NCBI RefSeq assembly: GCF_025753855.1
Contig: NZ_JAOWPT010000006.1
Location: 124,001 to 188,000, forward strand
Length of the DNA stretch: 64,000 bases
Source: Mesorhizobium sp. ZC-5
Lineage (GTDB): Bacteria > Pseudomonadota > Alphaproteobacteria > Rhizobiales > Rhizobiaceae
Reading direction: 5' to 3'
Under the pieces are notes generated by a model. The model had not been told where the DNA came from and did not search any database. It saw only the letters and a list, made by a program, of their open reading frames with translations. Positions within the stretch are counted from its first letter, which is position 1. Every line of letters begins with the position of its first letter. Position numbers and translations under genes: made by a program. This document shows, one piece after another, positions 8,894 through 17,155 of the stretch.

Positions 8894-9010
8894 AACAACC
8901 CCTCAAGCGATTGCGTTGACCACAGGTTTTGCGGGTGCGCGGAGCGGTTCGCCCTTGCCGATGGCTATTCTCCATCCCACGTTGATCTGCGAGCAGGGCT
9001 TCGTTGCCCG

Positions 9011-10363
9011 ATGAAAAACCAGGCGGCGGCCTTGGGGCGACGGAGACCATCACCACCAATGGATGCATCGGCCAACATCGAACTGCTGAGCGATGAACTT
9101 CTGCTCGACCTCCAGCGCCTTTCCTTCGACTATTTCCTCAACGAGGCGAATGCGGAAAACGGCCTGATCCCGGACCGCAACCGCGAAGGCTCGCCGGCCA
9201 GCATCGCCGCGGTCGGCATGGCGCTGACCGCCTATCCGGTCGGCGTCGAGCGTGGTTACATGACGCGCCGGCAGGCCTGTGAGAGGACGCTCGCGACGCT
9301 GCGCTTCTTCCACGACAGCCCGCAAGGCCCTGAACCCGATGCCACCGGCTACAAGGGTTTCTACTACCATTTCCTCGACATGAAGAGCGGCCACCGCGTC
9401 TGGAAGTGCGAGCTGTCGACGGTGGACACGGCGCTGCTTATTGCCGGCGTTCTCGCGGCCGGCGCCTATTTCCAGGAGGACGATCCGGACGAACTGGAGA
9501 TCAGGCAACTCGTCGACGCGCTCTACCGGCGCGTCGACTGGAACTGGGCGCAAAACGGCGGCGCGACCGTGACGCATGGCTGGCGGCCGGAGAAAGGCTT
9601 CCTGCGCTATCGCTGGGAGGGTTTCGACGAGGCGCTGATCCTCTACGTGCTGGGGCTTGGCTCGCCGACGCACAGGCTGCCGCCGGAAAGCTATGCCGCC
9701 TGGCTGTCGAGCTACCGCTGGAAGACCATCTACGGCCGCGAGTTCGTCTATGCCGGGCCGCTGTTCATCCATCAGTTCTCGCACATCTGGATCGATTTCC
9801 GCGGCATCCGCGACGCCTGTATGCGCGAGCGGGGCAGCGACTATTTCGAGAACAGCCGCCAGGCAACCCACGTGCAGCGGGAATATGCCATCCGCAATCC
9901 GCGCGGCTTCAAGGGCTACCATGCCAACAGCTGGGGTCTCACCGCCAGCGACGGGCCAGGGCGGCTGAAGCGGCGTATCGACGGCGTCGAGCGCCGCTTC
10001 TTCGACTACCGCGCGCGCGGCGCGCCCTTCGGACCCGACGACGGCACGCTGTCGCCCTGGGCGGTGGTGGCGTCGCTGCCCTTCGCGCCGGAGATCGTGC
10101 TGCCGGCGCTCCGACATTTCCACGACCTCGACCTGAAGAACGGCAACCCCTATGGGTTCACCGCGAGCTTCAATCCGACCCTGGAAGCGGCGACCGGGCG
10201 CCCATGCGGCTGGACATGCGACGACCATGTCGGCATCAACCAGGGGCCGATCCCGCTGATGATCGAGAACCATCGTACAGACTTCGTCTGGAAGCTGATG
10301 CGGGAATGCCCGTATATCGTCGATGGGCTGCGAAGGGCCGGGTTCAGCGGAGGGTGGCTGTGA
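9011..10363 (+). CDS. Glycoamylase-like (PF10091) glycoside hydrolase family protein
   Basis: A protein of 450 residues from ATG 9011, or 434 from ATG 9059, whose GGAG is 13 bases away. It starts with LLSDELLLDLQRLSFDYFLNEANAENGLIPDRN and has the AGPLFIHQFSHIWIDFRGIRD and GLTASDGPG motifs of the glycoamylase-like domain. This domain is found alone in beta-1,2-glucanases (GH144) and inside the cyclic beta-1,2-glucan synthases of rhizobia (GH189). No signal peptide is seen, so a cytoplasmic role in glucan turnover is possible. The substrate is inferred from the family only. Confidence 0.8.
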   Translation: MKNQAAALGRRRPSPPMDASANIELLSDELLLDLQRLSFDYFLNEANAENGLIPDRNREGSPASIAAVGMALTAYPVGVERGYMTRRQACERTLATLRFFHDSPQGPEPDATGYKGFYYHFLDMKSGHRVWKCELSTVDTALLIAGVLAAGAYFQEDDPDELEIRQLVDALYRRVDWNWAQNGGATVTHGWRPEKGFLRYRWEGFDEALILYVLGLGSPTHRLPPESYAAWLSSYRWKTIYGREFVYAGPLFIHQFSHIWIDFRGIRDACMRERGSDYFENSRQATHVQREYAIRNPRGFKGYHANSWGLTASDGPGRLKRRIDGVERRFFDYRARGAPFGPDDGTLSPWAVVASLPFAPEIVLPALRHFHDLDLKNGNPYGFTASFNPTLEAATGRPCGWTCDDHVGINQGPIPLMIENHRTDFVWKLMRECPYIVDGLRRAGFSGGWL

Positions 10364-10387
10364 GGACGCGGCCGTTCGGCAGCGACA

Positions 10388-11572
10388 TCACCTCCGCAAC
10401 ACCGCGCTCAGCACGTCCCGTACGCCGATCGCGCCCATGAACCGCGACTGCTCGTCGAAGATGGCGACCGGCGCGGTGTGCGAGCGGTGAATGGCGAGCA
10501 TCACCGTCTTCAGCGAGGTGCCGGGCTTCGCCCAGAAGACGATCGACTCATCCTGTGGCGGGGTTTCGATGTCGTCGCAGGAGACCCACTCGACCGGCTT
10601 GCCGTCGCGCTCGGCGGCGGCGACCAGGCCGTTCTTGTCGATCTTGAAGCGGGTGGTCTGGCGGCGGTCGAGCCACAGCCAGCCGCCGCGGCCGGCCGAT
10701 TCCAGGTCGCGGCGGTCGCGCATGACATTCCAGGCGGTCAGCACCGACAGTGGGTTCACGTTGGCGATGAAGTCGCGGACGTAGTCGTTGGCGGGGCGCA
10801 AGACGATGTCTTCCGGCGCGCCGGTCTGGACGATGCGGCCGCCCTCCATGATGGTGATGTGGCTGCCGATCTTCAGCGCCTCTTCGAGATCGTGGCTGAC
10901 GAAGATGATGGTCTTCTTCAGCGTCTTCTGGAGCTGCAGCAACTCGTCCTGCAGCTTGGTGCGGATCAGCGGGTCGAGCGCCGAAAACGGCTCATCCATC
11001 AGCAGGATCGGCGCCTCGGTGGCGAAGGCACGGGCCAGGCCGACGCGCTGCTGCATGCCGCCCGACAGCTCATGGGCGTATTTCTTCGCCCACGGATCGA
11101 GATTGACCAGCTTGAGCTGTTTTTCGACGCGCTCCTTGCGCTCCGCCTCCGGCATGCCGGCCAGTTCGAGGCCGAGCCCGACATTTTCCTCGACCGTACG
11201 CCAGGGCAGCAGGCCGAACTGCTGGAACACCATGGCGACCTGGTGCTGGCGCAACCGCCGCAATGTGGCCTCGTCGCAGGAGACGACGTCGACCATCTTG
11301 TCTCCGTCCTTGACCAGCACCTGGCCGCGCGAGACGATGTTCAGCCGGTTGACGGCGCGCAGCAGCGTCGATTTTCCGGAGCCGGAGAGCCCCATAAGGA
11401 CCGAAATCTCGCCCTCGTTGACGGTGAGGTTGGCGCCGGCACAGCCCAGCACGTTGCCGGTCTGCTCCAGGATTTCGGCGCGTGTCGCGCCCTTGTCGAT
11501 AAGCGCCAGCGAGCCGGACTGATCGGTGCCGAAGACGATATCGACATTCTTGAAATCGACCGCGACGTTCAT
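10388..11572 (-). CDS. choV: Choline ABC transporter ATP-binding protein
   Basis: The 394-residue ATPase has Walker A GLSGSGKST, Q-loop MVFQQFGLLPW, signature LSGGMQQRV, Walker B ILLMDEP and H-loop VSHD. A C-terminal CBS-type region follows (SLKTVMLAIHRSHTAPVAIFDEQSRFMGAIGVRDVL), as in quaternary amine transporters. Its start overlaps the choW stop by four bases (ATGA). The order choX-choW-choV matches the Sinorhizobium choline importer, which feeds choline into glycine betaine synthesis and catabolism. It is convergent with the glycoamylase-like gene. Confidence 0.92.
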   Translation of the reverse strand: MNVAVDFKNVDIVFGTDQSGSLALIDKGATRAEILEQTGNVLGCAGANLTVNEGEISVLMGLSGSGKSTLLRAVNRLNIVSRGQVLVKDGDKMVDVVSCDEATLRRLRQHQVAMVFQQFGLLPWRTVEENVGLGLELAGMPEAERKERVEKQLKLVNLDPWAKKYAHELSGGMQQRVGLARAFATEAPILLMDEPFSALDPLIRTKLQDELLQLQKTLKKTIIFVSHDLEEALKIGSHITIMEGGRIVQTGAPEDIVLRPANDYVRDFIANVNPLSVLTAWNVMRDRRDLESAGRGGWLWLDRRQTTRFKIDKNGLVAAAERDGKPVEWVSCDDIETPPQDESIVFWAKPGTSLKTVMLAIHRSHTAPVAIFDEQSRFMGAIGVRDVLSAVLRR

Positions 11573-12423
11573 TTCTTGTCTCCCACGCCGATGCGGGTCA
11601 TCCGGTCGAGCACGATGGCCAGAACCACGATGGCGAGGCCGGCTTCAAGGCCGAGGTCGATGCGGCGTGAACCCAGCGCCCGGTTGATCTCGGTGCCGAG
11701 GCCGCCGGCGCCGATCAGGGCCGCGAACACCACCATCGACAGCGACAGCATGATGCACTGGGTGAGGCCGGCCATGATGGTGGGCAGTGCCGCCGGCAGT
11801 TCGACCTTCCAGAGCAACTGGCTCCTGGTGGCGCCGAACGCCTCGCCTGCCTCGATGATCGCCTTCGGCACCGAGGTGACGCCGAGATGGGTGAGGCGCA
11901 CGGCGGTCGGGATGACGAAGATGATGGTGACGATGAGGCCGGGCGCGTTGCCGAGGCCGAACAAGGTGAGCACCGGGATCAGGTAGACGAAGGTCGGCAG
12001 CGTCTGCATCAGGTCGAGCACCGGCAGCATGACGCGGTAGACCTTCGGCTTGTGGGCGGCCCAGATGCCCAGCGGCACGCCGATCGCCATCGAGGCGGCG
12101 GCAGCGGCGACGACCAGCACCAGCGTCTCGACGGTCTGTTTCCACAGGCCCTGGTTGATGATGAAGAGCAGGCCGAGCGCAACGCCGATGGCCAGCGCCT
12201 TCGAGCGCTGCAGATACCAGGCGAGCAGTGCGATCAGGGCGACGACCAGCACCGGCGGCAGCAGCAGGAGGGTGTCGACCAGGCCGTCGAGGACGAAATT
12301 CAGGCTGTTTGAAAAGCCGCGGAAGATGGCGTTGAAATTGTCGGTCAGGAAAGTGAAGAAGGCCTTGCCCCAGGCGCCGATCGGGATTTTCCAGGCTGCC
12401 AGGAATTGCGAAATCGGATCCAT
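11569..12423 (-). CDS. choW: Choline ABC transporter permease
   Basis: The 284-residue membrane protein has about six helices and a BPD-type permease loop (EAGEAFGATRSQLLWKVELPAALPTIMAG) that docks the ATPase. It belongs to the ProW/OpuAB group. The N-terminal part IPIGAWGKAFFTFLTDNFNAIFRGFSNSL is characteristic of glycine betaine/choline permeases. It lies 118 bases downstream of choX, behind a strong hairpin, and is translationally coupled to choV. Confidence 0.92.
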   Translation of the reverse strand: MDPISQFLAAWKIPIGAWGKAFFTFLTDNFNAIFRGFSNSLNFVLDGLVDTLLLLPPVLVVALIALLAWYLQRSKALAIGVALGLLFIINQGLWKQTVETLVLVVAAAAASMAIGVPLGIWAAHKPKVYRVMLPVLDLMQTLPTFVYLIPVLTLFGLGNAPGLIVTIIFVIPTAVRLTHLGVTSVPKAIIEAGEAFGATRSQLLWKVELPAALPTIMAGLTQCIMLSLSMVVFAALIGAGGLGTEINRALGSRRIDLGLEAGLAIVVLAIVLDRMTRIGVGDKK

Positions 12424-12485
12424 TGTTTCCCCTCACTGCCGCGGACGGCCATCGGTCGCCCGGTCATCATCTTGTCACAGGATAT

Positions 12486-12513
12486 GAAAAAGGGCAGCCC
12501 CCGGGCTGCCCTT
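12486..12513 (-). terminator. Intercistronic terminator/attenuator between choX and choW
   Basis: Read on the minus strand, AAGGGCAGCCC (12513-12503) pairs perfectly with GGGCTGCCCTT (12500-12490) across a two-base gap, and a run of five T follows. It sits 28 bases after the choX stop. Such partial terminators between a binding-protein gene and its permease gene let the binding protein be made in excess. Confidence 0.75.
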
Positions 12514-12541
12514 CGATCGTTTCGGCGCAAGCAATGCCGGT

Positions 12542-13483
12542 TCAGCCGCCGAGCGCGGTCTTGACTGCCGCCGCTGCGTCGCCGCCGTCGATGGTGGTGA
12601 CGCCGGCAAGCCAGGGAGCGACGGCATCCGGGTTCGCCTTCAGCCACTCAGTCGCGGCCGTGTTGGCGTCGCTGCCCTTCAGGATAGCGTCCATGATGAC
12701 GCCTTCCATTTCGAGGTTGAATTTCAGGTTGGCGATGAACTTGCCGACATTCGGGCATTCGGTGAGATAGCCCTTGCGGGTATTGGTCTCGACCGTGGCG
12801 GCGCCGAAGCCGCTGTCACCCATGCCGTCGAGATAGGTGATCTTCATCTCGCCCATCACCGGATGCGGGGTCCAGCCGAGGAAGACGACCCACTGGTTGT
12901 CCTTCATCATTTGTTCGGCCTGGGTGAGCATGCCGGCTTCCGAGGATTCGACCAGTTCGTACCCGGCCAGGCCGCTGTCCGACTTGCTGATCATATCGAG
13001 GATGATGCGGTTGCCGTCGTTGCCGGCCTCGATGCCGTAGACCTTGCCGTCCAGCTTTTCCTTGTTCTCGGGCTTGGCGAGATCGGCCAGTGTCTTCACG
13101 CCGGCATCCGCCATGTAGGTCGGCACCACGAGGCCGTAGCCGGCACCGTCGAGGTTGCGGGCGACGGTTTCCACCGAACCTTCGGCGCTATAGTCCTTGA
13201 TGTCGGCGGTCATCGACGGCATCCAGTTGCCGAGAAAGACGTCGAGATCGTTGTTCTTGAGCGAGGCGTAGGTGACCGGGACCGAGAGCTGGATGACTTC
13301 GGGTTCGTAGCCGAGCGCGGTCAACAGCACCGAGGCAACGCCCGTGGTGGCCTGGATATCGGTCCAGCCGACATCCGACAGGCGCACCTTCTTGCAGCTC
13401 TCGGCATCGGCGGCAAACGCCGCCCCCGAGGAAAGAATTGCCGCCAGCCCCAGCGAGGCGGCGAATATTTTCATGCGCGACAT
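12542..13483 (-). CDS. choX: Choline ABC transporter substrate-binding protein
   Basis: The 313-residue periplasmic protein starts at ATG 13481-13483, 7 bases after GGGAG. It has a signal peptide (MSRMKIFAASLGLAAILSSGAAFA, cut before ADAES). The mature protein shows the OpuAC-type fold of choline-binding proteins: VRLSDVGWTDIQATTG, FLGNWMPSM and WVVFLGWTPHPVM, with aromatic residues suited to quaternary amine binding. It is the first gene of the choline uptake operon and is divergent from the thymidine kinase gene. Confidence 0.92.
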   Translation of the reverse strand: MSRMKIFAASLGLAAILSSGAAFAADAESCKKVRLSDVGWTDIQATTGVASVLLTALGYEPEVIQLSVPVTYASLKNNDLDVFLGNWMPSMTADIKDYSAEGSVETVARNLDGAGYGLVVPTYMADAGVKTLADLAKPENKEKLDGKVYGIEAGNDGNRIILDMISKSDSGLAGYELVESSEAGMLTQAEQMMKDNQWVVFLGWTPHPVMGEMKITYLDGMGDSGFGAATVETNTRKGYLTECPNVGKFIANLKFNLEMEGVIMDAILKGSDANTAATEWLKANPDAVAPWLAGVTTIDGGDAAAAVKTALGG

Positions 13484-13700
13484 GTCATTTCTCCCATTGG
13501 AATTCTTCTTACGGTGCGGAGTTACGGTTTTTCTTCCGCCCGGGTTCTTCAAGCCAAACATCATTTTGAGGCCGATTCAAGCGGCATCGCTTGGCGAGCC
13601 GCGCCGCCGGCTGGTCTTGCAACGACAGGCCGGCGTGTTTTTCGGTGGACGCAGGCCGCGGCCTATTCCCCGGGCGGGTGGGCATTGCATAAAAGGGGCG

Positions 13701-14315
13701 ATGGCCAAGCTCTATTTCCACTACGCGACGATGAACGCCGGCAAGACGACGATGCTCTTGCAGGCGTCATACAACTATCGCGAGCGGGGCATGGCGACGA
13801 TGCTTTTCATCGCCGGGCACTACCGCAAGGACGACAGCGCCGGGACGATTTCCTCACGCATCGGGCTGGAGGCGGAAGCCGAGCTGTTCCGCGACGGCGA
13901 CGACCTTTTCGCCCGCATCGATGACCATCAGAGGCATGGCAGCGTGCACTGCGTCTTCGTCGACGAAGCGCAGTTCCTCGAGGACGAACAGGTCTGGCAA
14001 CTGGCCAGGGTAGCAGACCGCCTGAACATACCGGTGATGTGCTACGGGTTGCGGACCGATTTCCAGGGTAAGCTGTTTTCCGGCTCGCGGGCGCTGCTGG
14101 CGATCGCCGACGAACTACGCGAGGTGCGCACCATCTGCCGCTGCGGCCGCAAGGCGACGATGGTGGTCAGGCTGGGGCCCGACGGCAAGGTTGCCAAGCA
14201 GGGCGCGCAGGTGGCGATCGGCAAGGACGTCTATGTCTCGCTGTGCCGGCGGCACTGGGAAGAGGAGATGGGACGGGTCGGAGCAGAGGATCTTGTCGGA
14301 TTCACCGGCGGCTGA
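13701..14315 (+). CDS. tdk: Thymidine kinase
   Basis: The 204-residue type II thymidine kinase has a P-loop YATMNAGKTT at residues 8-17, with Lys15 binding phosphate. It also has Walker B VFVDEAQFL, and a lasso zinc site built from CRCGRK and the C-terminal CRRHW. It phosphorylates thymidine to dTMP in the salvage pathway. ATG 13701 follows AAAAGGGG. The first residues MAKLYFHYA match the family start exactly. It stands just upstream of the six-gene operon but is separated from it by 158 AT-rich bases. Confidence 0.92.
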   Translation: MAKLYFHYATMNAGKTTMLLQASYNYRERGMATMLFIAGHYRKDDSAGTISSRIGLEAEAELFRDGDDLFARIDDHQRHGSVHCVFVDEAQFLEDEQVWQLARVADRLNIPVMCYGLRTDFQGKLFSGSRALLAIADELREVRTICRCGRKATMVVRLGPDGKVAKQGAQVAIGKDVYVSLCRRHWEEEMGRVGAEDLVGFTGG

Positions 14316-14473
14316 GTGGATGCTGGACTGCCTGCGCCAGCAACGGCAAATCTAAAGCATCACCTCTTCCGATTTTTTCTTTTCTCCATTTCACAATTCC
14401 AACGCCTTTCATTCGCTAATTCACCCACATATATTCGCTCAACTCGACCTGTGGCTGTGCTTGGAGGAACTCG

Positions 14474-15562
14474 ATGGCAACCTTGCAGAATTTCGATCAG
14501 GAAATCGCGAAGACCAAGCAGGTCGTCGAGGAGATGCGGTCGAAGATCGAGCAGTCGGGCACCGTGCTCGAAACGCTCGCCAAGGCCGACAAGAAGATCG
14601 GCTCCGTCGATTTCGACATCGAAAACGCCCGCATCGAGGACGTGCTGAAGCAGCAGAAGGTGATGGAAGGCAACATCGCCGACCTGATCATCGGGCTGGA
14701 GGACGCAACCAACGTCTTCGGCACCGAATTCGAGAGCATGAAGAGCTTTACCGGCTGGGAAAGCTTCATCGGCATCTTCTCGGACCAGCGCAAGCAGCGC
14801 ATGCGCACCGACCGCGTGCGCAACATGTCGCTCGCCGGCAACCTGCAGGAGCTCTTGTCCAAGTCCGACACCATCGTCGGCATCCTGAAGGCGCAGAAGC
14901 AGGTACTCGATTCCCGCTACAAGACCTCGGAGGCGAGCCTTTCCCAGGTCATCGAGCGCCGCAAGGTGACGATGGACAACCTGACCGCGACGCAGAAGCG
15001 CATCGAGGAGCTGAACCCGCTGCTGCTCGACATCGAGAACAAGATCGCCGCGTCGACCAACCAGAAGGAGCGCACCCAGCTCGAAGGCGAGCGCTCGAAA
15101 CTGGCTACCGAATACAACGAGAAGCAGGCCAAGGAGCAGGAATTGCTGGCCGAGAGCCAGACGCTCGAGCGCTACACCTCGATGTTCCAGACCTTCGTCG
15201 ATTCGCTCAACAACCAGATCGCGGCGCAGAACACGCTGATCAACAAGCTGACCATCGACACCGAACAGCGCATCGTCCTCTACAAGGCGCTCGAGGATTC
15301 GCTGAAGACCGCGGCACAGCAGGACGTTGCCCACAAGATCAACACGCTGGGCAGCCAGGTCGACACCACAGCCGAGGAAACCATGGCCGGCATAGGCGCG
15401 GCGGCGCAGAAGCACATCGGCGACCTCCTCGAAATGCACGAGAAGAACATGGTGGCGACCGGCGACATCCAGCGCCGCAAGAAGCTCGCCGACGATGCCT
15501 TCGCGCGCCGCTTCGAAGAGGTGATGCGCAAGCACAACGCGGCGGACTATGTGAAGGTGTGA
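14474..15562 (+). CDS. Coiled-coil protein, first gene of a six-gene unknown operon
   Basis: This 362-residue protein has no signal peptide or membrane helix. It is almost wholly helical, with long heptad-rich stretches (about residues 10-50, 130-240 and 290-345). A short less charged part, SFTGWESFIGIFSDQRKQRM, lies near 92-112. Length and helical pattern recall TelA (toxic anion resistance) proteins, but I cannot confirm that family. ATG 14474 follows GGAGG at 6 bases. The upstream 158 bases are AT-rich with a possible -10 TATATT at 14430. It probably forms a scaffold for the other operon products. Confidence 0.8.
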   Translation: MATLQNFDQEIAKTKQVVEEMRSKIEQSGTVLETLAKADKKIGSVDFDIENARIEDVLKQQKVMEGNIADLIIGLEDATNVFGTEFESMKSFTGWESFIGIFSDQRKQRMRTDRVRNMSLAGNLQELLSKSDTIVGILKAQKQVLDSRYKTSEASLSQVIERRKVTMDNLTATQKRIEELNPLLLDIENKIAASTNQKERTQLEGERSKLATEYNEKQAKEQELLAESQTLERYTSMFQTFVDSLNNQIAAQNTLINKLTIDTEQRIVLYKALEDSLKTAAQQDVAHKINTLGSQVDTTAEETMAGIGAAAQKHIGDLLEMHEKNMVATGDIQRRKKLADDAFARRFEEVMRKHNAADYVKV

Positions 15563-15584
15563 CCGCTAACGACGCCTGCCTTTC

Positions 15585-16730
15585 ATGACACCGGAAAACG
15601 AAGCCGCTACGCGCTATTTCGACGCCATCGCTTCGGCGTTGAAGGGGCTCGAGATATTCATGCGCGACGACCGTTCGCCGCTCTACCGGCACGGCATCGT
15701 CGCCAAGATCGTCGCCGAATATATCGCGCGGCTGGAGAAATCCTTCTCGTCGTGGCGCAACCGGCTGGGCTTCATGGAAAGCTTCCGGATATCGCGCGCC
15801 GACAGCGGTTTTCCGCTGTTCCAGAACCTGCTGGAGCTGGAGAACGACAGGCGCCAGGCGCCGAAGCGGCTGGCGAACATCCCCGAACCCGGCATGCTGC
15901 GCTCGGAAATGGCCGACTTCATCCTGCGCCACAAGGAATTTCCGGCCGCACTTCAGAAGACGATGGCCGAGCGGCTCTATCTCGAAGACATCAAGGACGG
16001 CGAGACCTTCGGGCCGTTCACGCTGGCGCAGACGGCCAAGGTCTCGGTCAATCCGAAGACGATGCGCCCCTATTACCTCGTCCACTGGGCGTCATTCGAC
16101 GGTACCGCCAACCTGCCGCTGATCTACATGGCCACCGTCGAGGATTCGTCCGAACCCATGATCAGCCAACTGGTCGACGACAACGGCAAGATCAATTCCA
16201 GGGTCGACATACCGCTGCCGGTCGACGGGCTGCTCAATCCCGAACTGGCGCACCGTTTCGACGATTTCACCGAGAAGAACTCGGCCTACACGCTGTCGCC
16301 GGCGACGATCGCCAGCAATCTCGACAAGGATTTCGAGACGTTGCACCCCAAGCAATTGCGCCGTGTCGTGCTCGGGCCGTTCTATTCTGCCGGCATCACC
16401 GAGAACAATTCGACGGTAACGGAGGTGCTTTCCAAGGTCCGCAAGCCGGAAAACGCCTGGCTGCTCACCTGGACCATCCAGGAAGTGTTTTCGAAAGCGG
16501 AGAAGCCCGGCCGCAAGGGCCTGTGGTCGAGCGAGAAGGCGACGCAGGAGTTTTTCATCAACACCGACGACCTCGAGGCGGCGCGGCAGGGCGTGTCGAG
16601 CTATGAGAAACATGCGCTGATCCCACACGAGGCCTACCAGGCGCTCTATGCGGCGGGCGAGGCGCAGAAGATCTTTTCCGGCTACAAGGTGCATATTCTG
16701 TCCAAGGGACAGGTGATCAGCGATGTCTAA
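15585..16730 (+). CDS. Conserved protein of unknown function, second gene of operon
   Basis: A 381-residue soluble protein that I do not recognise. The N-terminal third is helical and basic (YRHGIVAKIVAEYIARLEKSF). The middle has a beta-rich part with the motifs YYLVHWASFDGTANLPLIYMATVEDSS and VDDNGKINSRVDIPLP. The C-terminal part contains LRRVVLGPFYSAGITENN and a WLLTWTIQEVFSK segment. The gene begins 22 bases after the coiled-coil gene, and its last 8 bases overlap the next gene. It has the codon use of its neighbours. Confidence 0.8.
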   Translation: MTPENEAATRYFDAIASALKGLEIFMRDDRSPLYRHGIVAKIVAEYIARLEKSFSSWRNRLGFMESFRISRADSGFPLFQNLLELENDRRQAPKRLANIPEPGMLRSEMADFILRHKEFPAALQKTMAERLYLEDIKDGETFGPFTLAQTAKVSVNPKTMRPYYLVHWASFDGTANLPLIYMATVEDSSEPMISQLVDDNGKINSRVDIPLPVDGLLNPELAHRFDDFTEKNSAYTLSPATIASNLDKDFETLHPKQLRRVVLGPFYSAGITENNSTVTEVLSKVRKPENAWLLTWTIQEVFSKAEKPGRKGLWSSEKATQEFFINTDDLEAARQGVSSYEKHALIPHEAYQALYAAGEAQKIFSGYKVHILSKGQVISDV

Positions 16731-17145
16731 CGGCGAAAATTACCCACCGAGCGCTTATGCGATTTGGGTAACTTCGCATCGAAAAACATCGATCGTTGCC
16801 CTCAATTGCATCGCGTGGTTCATCGCGCTGGCAGTTATCAGATTGGTGCCCGACTCAGAATCCCATGTAGCAGCTACGGTGTTGTCCGGGGTTCTTGGGA
16901 CAACAATGATGCCCAACAAATGGAACCGATCCAACTTGCTGATTGCAGTATCCGGTGCTGTCTCAACGGCACTGCTCGTAGCCGTTTATGGCCAGATCAC
17001 TGGTGTTCGGATAGGTATGGTTTCAGGAAATCCGGGGACCATGATCGGGTTTGTTGCAGCGTCGACTACGGCTTATCTTATGCTATTCGCTTTGATTTAC
17101 TCGGTCGTGTTAGGCGAGAATTTTATTAGTAAAAAAAGATCATAG
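16723..17145 (+). CDS. Small four-helix membrane protein with unusual composition
   Basis: A 140-residue protein with about four hydrophobic helices: SIVALNCIAWFIALAVIRLV, HVAATVLSGVLGTTMM, LLIAVSGAVSTALLVAVYG and MIGFVAASTTAYLMLFALIYSVVL. It ends in a basic tail ISKKRS. Start ATG 16723 overlaps the previous stop by 8 bases. Its GC content is clearly lower than its neighbours (close to half) and its codons are mixed, unlike the strongly GC-biased genes on both sides. This suggests later entry into the operon. I do not recognise the family. Confidence 0.7.
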   Translation: MSNGENYPPSAYAIWVTSHRKTSIVALNCIAWFIALAVIRLVPDSESHVAATVLSGVLGTTMMPNKWNRSNLLIAVSGAVSTALLVAVYGQITGVRIGMVSGNPGTMIGFVAASTTAYLMLFALIYSVVLGENFISKKRS

Positions 17146-17155
17146 CGGGGGTTTC

